DNA of 5,394 bases, from the NCBI GenBank assembly GCA_018894595.1, contig JAHIPN010000060.1, positions 1-5,394 of the forward strand, written 5' to 3'. This stretch comes from a bacterium. Lineage in GTDB: Bacteria > Atribacterota > JS1 > SB-45 > 34-128. The notes below the pieces were generated by a model. It was not told the origin of the DNA. It searched no databases and saw only the letters and a list, made by a program, of their open reading frames with translations. Shown in pieces: positions 1-5,394 of this stretch. The translations under genes were made by a program, and so were the position numbers. The first letter of the stretch is position 1, and each line of letters begins with the position of its first letter.

Positions 1-63
1 TAAAATCCTAGAAATTATTCCAAAGCTTATCTTTTCAAATTAAAAAATTATTTTAAAAAGAGA

Positions 64-525
64 GTGAGGTATATATTATATAAAATGGCAAAGAAAATAT
101 TATTATCGATTCTTGTAATATGTTTAATTCTTTTATTAGTAGGTTGCTCATCTATTTCAAATACAACAATTTATAATATTCAGGAATATCCGGATAAATA
201 TATAAATAAAAAAGTTACAATTGTAGGACATCGAGGTCACGATATTATGGATATTTTTGCAGTTAGAACTACCTATGGTAATCTTAAGGGTTTTTGGATT
301 TCAGATAAGGAACCTCCTAAGTCTAGCCCATTTCCTATTTGTCGCGGTATATTTGTAAGTTATATTGGCGATATTCCCTCAAGGGTTATAAAAGATAAAT
401 GGGAAAGAGATAAATATGTTGATGTGAAAGTTACTGGAATCGTAAGGCATAAGGTAATGAAGATTGGTTTTACGGATGAGGGAATTTTTTATATAGAAGG
501 AGAGTCGTGGGAATATGTAGATTAA
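64..525 (+). CDS. Small OB-fold-like lipoprotein
   Basis: Predicted exported lipoprotein of unknown function, anchored to the outer face of the cytoplasmic membrane (or further out in a two-membrane cell). The N terminus has lysines, then a hydrophobic stretch at about residues 12-27, then the lipobox L25-V26-G27-C28; Cys28 should be lipidated after signal peptidase II cleavage. After a short Ser/Asn/Thr linker, residues 38-153 contain the pattern YPDKYINKKVTIVG (42-55), a later strand VDVKVTGIV (119-127) and a terminal strand around YIEGESW. This is the usual look of bacterial and archaeal lipoproteins with a tRNA_anti/OB-like beta barrel (a 'nPekY.gk.V.v.G' opening and a 'v.VtG' strand). 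The start is uncertain: the GTG at 64 gives 153 residues, while the ATG at 85 gives 146 and a more typical signal peptide (MAKK then hydrophobic). Neither has an ideally spaced Shine-Dalgarno; GAGGT at 66-70 lies 14 bases before the ATG. The OB-fold call is by pattern only. No ligand or partner can be named. Confidence 0.82.
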   Translation: MRYILYKMAKKILLSILVICLILLLVGCSSISNTTIYNIQEYPDKYINKKVTIVGHRGHDIMDIFAVRTTYGNLKGFWISDKEPPKSSPFPICRGIFVSYIGDIPSRVIKDKWERDKYVDVKVTGIVRHKVMKIGFTDEGIFYIEGESWEYVD

Positions 526-580
526 AACCTATTAAGCCATAGAGGATTTAATCCTAATTAATCTAATTTTCTATTTAAAT

Positions 581-600
581 AGACTTTTCTTAAAGTTTTT
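581..600 (+). terminator. Weak possible Rho-independent terminator after the lipoprotein gene
   Basis: The bases ACTTT (583-587) and AAAGT (592-596) pair around a TCTT loop. The stem extends outward by a G-U pair (582/597) and an A-U pair (581/598), and two further T residues follow. It lies about 55 bases after the lipoprotein stop. The stem is AT-rich and the T tract short, so this is only a candidate. Confidence 0.3.
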
Positions 601-671
601 AGTGAAGCATTATTAAATAATGTAGGTATAAAAATAGTTATATTATCCAAATTTCTTTCCAATGAAGATAT

Positions 672-699
672 TTGCAATATTTAAAACTTATTTTAATAT
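672..699 (+). promoter_or_regulatory. Candidate sigma70-type promoter for the large secreted protein
   Basis: TTGCAA at 672-677 resembles a -35 box (4 of 6). TAATAT at 694-699 resembles a -10 box (4 of 6). The spacer is 16 bases. Transcription would start about 35-40 bases before the ATG at 745. The surroundings are so AT-rich that chance matches are likely. The rest of 526-744 holds nothing else convincing apart from short inverted repeats at 543-555 and 571-582. Confidence 0.3.
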
Positions 700-744
700 A
701 GCAAATAAAAACTTTACAATTTAGTTCTAAAAAGGAGGCATCGG

Positions 745-3700
745 ATGAAATTTCAAGTATTTTTCTTAAAAAATAACAAGCGAAGATTTATTACTTACTC
801 AATATTAATTTTACTTTTTTGTTTTTTCGTTACTTCTATGTCAGTAAATGCTGGATTATTCGGTGAAAAAATAAAAAAAATTAGTGACAACGAACTTAAA
901 GAGATTAAAATTGAACTAAACCTCTCAAAAGTTCCTAATTTTTATTCTTATAATGATTCTATATTAAAAGAGGCTCTTGATAAGGAAATAGATTCCCAAG
1001 AAACACCCGGTTTGACCTTTGGTTCTTTTATTCTTAATGCCCTATATGAAGAAAAATTAGTAGAGATGTGTTACCCTAATTTTGATGATAAAAAATCAAG
1101 CTTATTTTTTTCTAAATTGGCGGACAATCTTAGTAATTGGCAAAAAAACTTTGCCAGCAAAACAACCAAAATAGCTCTCCAGGGGGTTATTGAAGCTTAT
1201 CTTAAGATGCCTAAACTTGGGATAGGAACAAGCACTTTATTCTTAGCTATAGATCTTGCTCAAATAAATGTTGCAATGGCAAAACTAGCAGAAGTAGTCC
1301 ATAATTATGCACTTTATAATTATTTAGGTAATCGCTGTTTAGCCCCTCTTCATGATCATGAGAGCGCTTGGGGGGACGGTATACCGCTTCTTTGGAGTCC
1401 TGAGAAAAAGCAAGCAACAGAAATATTTTTTCAATCTTTATGGAGTAAATACGGAGAGGCTATTTTATCGGATAACTTAGATAATTTTAAAAAAGAACAA
1501 CACGAATTTCTAAGAGTACTCATCCTGCAAGCTCTAAACCGGCCTCCAAACCTTCCTACTAATATGATCCAATTTAAATCTGATTGGAAGACTATATTAA
1601 AGATAGGTAAAACAACCACTGAGCAAACAGTAATCCTTAAAGCAAAAATAAGTGACCCTGATGGTAATAGGGTAAGATTACAGATAGAGTTAAGGAAACT
1701 TGACGAATACGAAGGTAAATTTGATGAAGACAAAGGAGGGCTCCAACAAAGCGATCTATATGAGAATAATAGTGAAGTTTTAATTCCTATTTATGGATTA
1801 ACTGATGGTCATTATCATTGGCGATCAAGGGTTATTGATGAATATGGAATTAGCAGTGAATGGGTAAGTTTTGGAGGTAACTCTGATTCAGATGTTGATT
1901 TTAGTGTTGGTCAGGAAGTCGTTGCTCCAATTATAACTTCTCCTTTAAAAATAACTTCTGACCCTCCCTACTATATAGGAGATACAATTAATGCTGAATT
2001 TAGTATTACTAATAAAAATGCAACTTCTATTACTTTTACCGTTTTAACTGTAGGAGGGAGAGACCCTGATAATCACGTTTCAGATTTTACCATTAGACAA
2101 AACATCACCCTTGAGCCATCTAAATCTTATAACTATCAAGGAACTCTTACTTTAAATAAGATTGGAGATTATCATTTCTTCTGTACCTACCAAACACCGG
2201 ATGGTAATTGGAATACAAATGTCGACTTAGGTTCAGAGTTAGTTGATGAGGATAGGACAGAAGATATTAGTGTTGAGGAAAAAGAAGAACCATCTACAGT
2301 ACCAACTATTTCAGAAGAGCTATATATAGAATGGGATAGGAGTTTTGAAATAACTGATTATCAAGCCCAGGTGAAAATATTAGAAAATGGTGATATTCAA
2401 GTAAGTGAAATTTTTGAATATGATTTTGATGGCGATTTTAACGGCATAATAAGGACTATAGGAATTAAGGGGTCGGATGGATTTAAGTATTTTAAGGCTT
2501 CCGAATATTTTCCTGAAGATAAGGAATTAGAATATACTCAAAGTCTCGCCGCAGATATGGTGACTTATAAAATTTATGATACATCCAGAAATGAAAGAAA
2601 ATTATTTTTGCTGGAATACCAGTTAAAAAATGTTGCAACTTTATACAATGACACCGCAGAATTTTATTGGAAATTTTTTGATGAATCCAATACTTCACCG
2701 ATTGGGCATGTCAAGATAGAAGTAGAACTTCCGGGAGAAATAACTAAAGAGGAATTGAAAGTGTTTGGACATGGTCCTTTGGATGGAGAAACATCTATCC
2801 AAGAGGATGGGAAAATTATATATGAAGTCTATGGATTATCTTCAGGAGAAATGACGGAAGTAAGAATTTTATTCCCCACCAGTCTGATTTCCAATAGTAG
2901 TAAAATAATTAACGAGAATAAATTTGCAGAAATAATGGAAGAGGAATCAGGAAGCATCGAAGCACTTGAAGAAGAAATAGACGCTATGGAATCAGTAGAG
3001 GATAAAACAAAAAAAGAAATAACTTTTAAAACCTTTTATTATAAAGATAATTATGCAGAATATTCAGCAAAATATCCTGATTGGCCTAATATACCTAAAG
3101 CAAAATTTACTCATGTTGGTTTAAAAAAATCATTAGATGTGGGATATTCGAAAGAAATAAGTGTACATATGATAATTTCTCAAGATTTTGATTTAATGGA
3201 TCTTTTTAAATTCTTAAGGGAAGTGCCGGAAAATCTAGAAAAAGAAGCAATAAAAAGAGGAAAAACAATAGAATTTTATATGGGAAGTACACAAATAATA
3301 AAAGATGAAAAAACTGATAACGGAAATTTTATGGAGATACTACTCGACTTAGATGGAGAACTTTTAAAAAAAGTGTATATTAATGATTTTATAGATAGTT
3401 CAAAGATTCATATTTTATTTAAGGATTTCTATTGTGAAGAAAATAATAAATATTTTTCAGTTTCAGTTATTGTAGCGGAAGATAAGTGGTCAAAATATCA
3501 GAATATTGCAAAATCTATTATAAATTCAATGAAAGTAATTAAGACAAAAAAAGAAAAATTACTTATAGACTCATCTTTGTATCACATCGAGTGCAATAAG
3601 CCAATAGTATCAGGTAATATATTTGTAGTCATACCTGTAAGCGTAAGAGGACCAGCGGATGAATTGGCACTTATACTTGCAAATCCTGAAGGAGAAACAA

Positions 3701-4251
3701 ATATTCAATTTATATCAAAAAGAGCATTAATTGATAACTTCGAAACTGTCAAGCTTCGTATGGGGAATGCACCCTTATCTGAAGGTCCTTATATTCTAAC
3801 TGTAAAAACTGTAACACCAGAAAAAATTATTTACAAGAAAGAGTTATGGTTTACATTACCAGAGGTTTCCATAGCGGATGCAGAATTTACATATAAAATA
3901 ACCCACCTAGGTGGTGCCTATGGTTATGCTGGTTATTATTTCCTGGAGATGACCAGTCTTACACTAATAAATAACGGAGATCTGCCAGCAAAGAGAGATA
4001 CAAATGAACGAGCTCTAATTACCCTAGATGGGAAACCAGAGAACATGACCCTCCTTACGAGACGATATTCCATTTCACCTTATAAAATAGATTTCTATCC
4101 CCCCACTTATATTCCCAATGGGAAGAACAAGGTACCTATAAGGGCGGAAGCAATGTATGGGTTGAAAAAAGGAAATTATTTTGTGACGATAACGATACCT
4201 CTAATAGGAGGTGAGACTGTAAGCCTTAAAAAAGCTTTAACCATAGAATAA
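745..4251 (+). CDS. Large secreted multidomain protein with DUF2207 head, FN3/Ig-like and PsbP-like modules
   Basis: Secreted 1168-residue protein of unknown function. A strong ribosome site AAAGGAGG (731-738), six bases before the ATG, fixes the start; it ends in tandem TAA TAA. Domains by residue: 1-36 signal peptide (basic to R14, hydrophobic 15-30, likely cleavage after VNA36); 37-260 unrecognised, mostly helical, with an amphipathic stretch at 156-186; 266-390 FN3-like (SDPDGNRV, then GHYHWRSRVIDEYG, then WVSFGG); 397-495 Ig-like; 530-715 DUF2207 N-terminal domain (VKILENGDIQVSEIFEYDFDG, FNGIIRTI, AEFYWKFFD, VELPG, RILFPTS); 716-756 Glu-rich helical linker; 757-932 PsbP/DcrB-like (YYKDNYAEYSAKYPDW, then SIINSMKVI); 940-1040 and 1041-1168 two beta-sandwich-like domains. 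DUF2207 proteins normally carry transmembrane helices and a glycine-rich tail after the head; both are absent here, and no later membrane segment, LPXTG or S-layer motif is seen. The architecture suggests an extracellular binding or scaffold protein. The DUF2207 call is fairly firm, the Ig/PsbP calls are by pattern, and no catalytic residues were recognised. Confidence 0.88.
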   Translation: MKFQVFFLKNNKRRFITYSILILLFCFFVTSMSVNAGLFGEKIKKISDNELKEIKIELNLSKVPNFYSYNDSILKEALDKEIDSQETPGLTFGSFILNALYEEKLVEMCYPNFDDKKSSLFFSKLADNLSNWQKNFASKTTKIALQGVIEAYLKMPKLGIGTSTLFLAIDLAQINVAMAKLAEVVHNYALYNYLGNRCLAPLHDHESAWGDGIPLLWSPEKKQATEIFFQSLWSKYGEAILSDNLDNFKKEQHEFLRVLILQALNRPPNLPTNMIQFKSDWKTILKIGKTTTEQTVILKAKISDPDGNRVRLQIELRKLDEYEGKFDEDKGGLQQSDLYENNSEVLIPIYGLTDGHYHWRSRVIDEYGISSEWVSFGGNSDSDVDFSVGQEVVAPIITSPLKITSDPPYYIGDTINAEFSITNKNATSITFTVLTVGGRDPDNHVSDFTIRQNITLEPSKSYNYQGTLTLNKIGDYHFFCTYQTPDGNWNTNVDLGSELVDEDRTEDISVEEKEEPSTVPTISEELYIEWDRSFEITDYQAQVKILENGDIQVSEIFEYDFDGDFNGIIRTIGIKGSDGFKYFKASEYFPEDKELEYTQSLAADMVTYKIYDTSRNERKLFLLEYQLKNVATLYNDTAEFYWKFFDESNTSPIGHVKIEVELPGEITKEELKVFGHGPLDGETSIQEDGKIIYEVYGLSSGEMTEVRILFPTSLISNSSKIINENKFAEIMEEESGSIEALEEEIDAMESVEDKTKKEITFKTFYYKDNYAEYSAKYPDWPNIPKAKFTHVGLKKSLDVGYSKEISVHMIISQDFDLMDLFKFLREVPENLEKEAIKRGKTIEFYMGSTQIIKDEKTDNGNFMEILLDLDGELLKKVYINDFIDSSKIHILFKDFYCEENNKYFSVSVIVAEDKWSKYQNIAKSIINSMKVIKTKKEKLLIDSSLYHIECNKPIVSGNIFVVIPVSVRGPADELALILANPEGETNIQFISKRALIDNFETVKLRMGNAPLSEGPYILTVKTVTPEKIIYKKELWFTLPEVSIADAEFTYKITHLGGAYGYAGYYFLEMTSLTLINNGDLPAKRDTNERALITLDGKPENMTLLTRRYSISPYKIDFYPPTYIPNGKNKVPIRAEAMYGLKKGNYFVTITIPLIGGETVSLKKALTIE

Positions 4252-4296
4252 TAAATCCGAAATCAGACGACTTAAAGTGGGTAATAGTTGACAAGA

Positions 4297-4333
4297 AACA
4301 GAGGTTTCCTCCTTTTAACCGAGGATTTCTGTT
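4297..4333 (+). other. Imperfect stem-loop with a competing inner hairpin
   Basis: AACAGA (4297-4302) pairs with TCTGTT (4328-4333), and inside it TCCTC (4307-4311) pairs with GAGGA (4321-4325) around a nine-base loop, separated by an asymmetric internal loop (4 against 2 bases). The same CCTC (4308-4311) can instead pair with GAGG at 4301-4304 around a TTT loop, followed closely by TTTT at 4313-4316. It lies 45 bases after the large gene. It may act as a weak terminator or transcript-end hairpin; no function is demonstrated. Confidence 0.35.
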
Positions 4334-4645
4334 CTAATTAAGAGTACTATAGAAAGCACAGATGAAGTTGTAACAGTTCCAGCTGGAACCTTCAAAGGAT
4401 GTTTAAAAATCAAATCAACTGGCTTTGCTGAAAAGGTCTTTGGGGAAGAACAGACTTCAAAAGTTCCAGTATGGCCACCACAGGAAAAGGTAAAGATTGA
4501 GAGAGAATGTTATAATTGGTTTGCTCCGAATGTTGGACACATAAAGGTAATTCTTAAAGAAAAAAAGACTAGTTCCTGTGGTGCAATAGGAATAACACTA
4601 TCCAATTTTATTGAAATTATAATGCAGCTTGAAACATTCAAATAA
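4319..4645 (+). pseudogene. 5'-truncated DUF3108/TapB-like protein remnant
   Basis: An open frame of 108 codons ends at TAA 4643-4645, but contains no ATG, GTG or TTG at or near its beginning and no ribosome site. The first in-frame ATG is only about nine codons before the stop. The translation contains VTVPAGTFKGCLKI near codons 18-31 and WFAPNVGHIKVILKEK near codons 70-85. This pair is the hallmark of the C-terminal half of DUF3108-like/TapB-type exported proteins: a 'VPAGtF.nclki' strand followed by a 'W.APgvG.vk' strand. The missing first half would carry the signal peptide and N-terminal beta strands. The 67 bases between the large gene's stop and this frame have stops in all frames, so the missing part is not there as a simple single frameshift. 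I read this as the residue of a deleted gene; a rare non-standard start such as ATT is possible but unsupported. Confidence 0.68.
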
Positions 4646-4713
4646 TGATAAGTAAATATCTATTTCTATAAATTTTGAAAGTGTGTCATAGGAGTTTGTA
4701 TTGCAACTAGCAT

Positions 4714-4732
4714 AATAATTCGGTTATTTTTT
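4714..4732 (+). terminator. Very weak hairpin plus T tract
   Basis: AATAA (4714-4718) and TTATT (4724-4728) form an all-AT stem around a five-base loop, with TTTT following. The position after the TapB-like remnant fits a terminator, but the five-pair AT stem is probably too unstable to act alone. Confidence 0.18.
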
Positions 4733-4848
4733 ACTTTGGATTTTTGTTAACTGCAAAGAAAAATAAAAAGAGAGTCCCTTATGTTAACTAAAAAAGAGGG
4801 GATTAAATATACATCAAGGTTCAAATACCGGACCAAGCCTATCTATAT

Positions 4849-4878
4849 TTGAAGTTATCTTAGAAATATAAATATATA
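4849..4878 (+). promoter_or_regulatory. Candidate promoter for the DUF4177-type gene
   Basis: TTGAAG (4849-4854) and TATATA (4873-4878) are separated by 18 bases, each matching four of six consensus positions. They lie about 40 bases before the ATG at 4917. The stretch 4646-4848 contains no recognisable gene. It holds the weak hairpin noted above, an 8-base repeat TGTTAACT (4745-4752 and 4782-4789), and scattered short open stretches without starts. Confidence 0.3.
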
Positions 4879-4916
4879 AAATAGATGAAATGATTATAGA
4901 GAAAGGAGATAAAAAC

Positions 4917-5171
4917 ATGAAGTGTGACTTATTTATTAAGATATCATTAATAATGATTGTAGTCTTATTGGCTTTGAATATAATTCTGCCAATATTATCA
5001 AGCCCCGCAATTTCTTATGCTGCAAAAAATATTTAATATAAAGTTATTAGCTTTGCAGAAACTTCAGCAGATAAAGAGAATTTTGAAAAGCTATTTAATG
5101 AGTATGGCAAAGAAGGTTGGGAATTTATTGCATGTGAATTGCAACGGGGGTTTTATGTCTTTAAAAGATAA
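4917..5171 (+). pseudogene. DUF4177-type small secreted protein interrupted by an in-frame TAA
   Basis: A strong ribosome site AAAGGAG (4902-4908), eight bases before the ATG, opens a 39-codon frame encoding an almost bare signal peptide. It has K2, a hydrophobic core at about 9-27, and an AxA-like end SPAISYAAKNI. A TAA at 5034-5036 stops it, and the same frame then continues for 44 codons to TAA 5169-5171. That part contains YKVISFAETSADKENFEKLF, then NEYGKEGWEFIA, then GFYVFKR. This is the compact DUF4177 pattern (EYKV at the start, 'lN..gkeGWEl' in the middle, a final hydrophobic 'y.vfkr' strand). Family members usually have Glu or another residue immediately before YKV, so a single GAA-to-TAA change would explain the stop. 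An intact product would be about 84 residues, exported, of unknown function. The domain call is good. Whether the stop is a true mutation, an assembly error or read through cannot be told from the sequence. Confidence 0.72.
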
Positions 5172-5252
5172 ATTTGTAAATTAGTGATATTAAATTAAGA
5201 ATAGATAATGAGATTTAATTTTTTTATCTGTTTAAAAAGGAGATATATCGCA

Positions 5253-5394
5253 ATGAAAGATTTAGGTATAGGAATTTGTATAATCGGAAGTATTATCGCT
5301 ATTCTCTATGTACCTTGCCAGTTTTTGGGTATTGGCGCAGGTTGGCATTTTATCTTAGGAAATGCAGGCTATGGAATGAAGAATTATCAATTAA
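5253..5394 (+). CDS. Start of a small membrane protein, cut by the window edge
   Basis: The ATG at 5253 is preceded by AAAAAGGAG (5234-5242), a good ribosome site with a ten-base spacer. Forty-seven codons are open to the end of the window with no stop. Residues 4-21 (LGIGICIIGSIIAILYVP) form one clear hydrophobic segment, either a membrane helix or an uncleaved signal anchor. A Gly/aromatic stretch follows (GAGWHFILGNAGYG). I do not recognise the family. It lies 81 bases after the DUF4177-type pseudogene on the same strand and could share its transcript. The AGATAA/TTATCT inverted repeat between them (5203-5229) lacks a T tract and is not a convincing terminator. Confidence 0.7.
   Translation, partial: MKDLGIGICIIGSIIAILYVPCQFLGIGAGWHFILGNAGYGMKNYQL

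Noticed and set aside
1..63. Possible end of an upstream gene (the window begins with TAA) or a promoter
   Set aside because: Too little sequence to show a coding frame, and no convincing -35/-10 pair is visible.
571..582. Perfect 12-base palindrome CTATTTAAATAG
   Set aside because: AT-rich palindromes of this size are expected by chance here, it is not repeated in the window, and its position is not tied to a promoter.
580..687. Stretch without stops that reads as a short hydrophobic peptide (…NNVGIKIVILSKFL…)
   Set aside because: It has no usable start codon or ribosome site, and is short enough to arise by chance in AT-rich intergenic DNA.
1431..1733. 100-codon open frame on the minus strand inside the large gene
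   Set aside because: It lies wholly within the well-supported + strand gene, across its helical/FN3 region, and its translation (Ser/Leu-rich, no recognisable domain) looks like an antisense shadow.
2492..2698. 68-codon open frame on the minus strand inside the DUF2207 region
   Set aside because: The + strand reading matches a known domain there. The antisense translation has no recognisable features or ribosome site.
4816..4836. GGTTCAAATACC followed by GGACCA, resembling a tRNA T-arm and CCA end
   Set aside because: The stem bases around TTCAAAT do not pair properly, the acceptor strand would be far too short, and no anticodon or D arm lies upstream. It is too little to call a tRNA or an attachment-site remnant.
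5203..5229. AGATAA…TTATCT inverted repeat before the last gene, considered as a terminator or operator
   Set aside because: It is a six-pair AT-rich stem with a 15-base loop and no T tract after it; too weak to call.

Overview
This is an AT-rich window (roughly one-third GC by eye). Every feature I can support lies on the + strand. Strong AAAGGAG-type ribosome binding sites, ATG starts and TAA stops indicate a bacterium. The gene content is export-directed: an OB-fold lipoprotein, a large secreted mosaic carrying a DUF2207 head, a DUF3108/TapB-like remnant and a DUF4177 protein. This would suit a Firmicutes-like or candidate-phylum anaerobe such as Atribacterota. That placement is a guess from gene flavour, since no marker gene is present.

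Layout. Positions 1-63 hold no recognisable gene. Positions 64-525 encode a small lipoprotein with an OB-fold-like domain. Positions 526-744 are intergenic, with a weak possible terminator at 581-600 and a candidate promoter at 672-699. Positions 745-4251 encode a 1168-residue secreted multidomain protein. Its order is: signal peptide, unrecognised helical domain, FN3-like domain, Ig-like domain, DUF2207 head, acidic helical linker, PsbP/DcrB-like domain, and two beta-sandwich-like domains. It has no membrane anchor after the signal peptide.

Downstream of 4251 the sequence looks decayed. Positions 4319-4645 are an open frame with no start codon that reads as the C-terminal half of a DUF3108/TapB-like protein. 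Positions 4646-4916 are non-coding, with a weak terminator and a candidate promoter. Positions 4917-5171 are a DUF4177-type small secreted protein interrupted by one in-frame TAA directly after its signal peptide. A short membrane-protein gene begins at 5253 and runs off the window.

The intact genes share a destination, the cell envelope or outside, rather than a visible pathway. Intergenic gaps of about 220 and 270 bases with their own candidate promoters suggest separate transcription units. The least ordinary object is the 1168-residue protein. In the DUF2207 proteins I know, that head is tethered by membrane segments, whereas here it sits inside a secreted, adhesin-like chain. I see no CRISPR array, insertion sequence, rRNA, tRNA or clear new multi-gene system.
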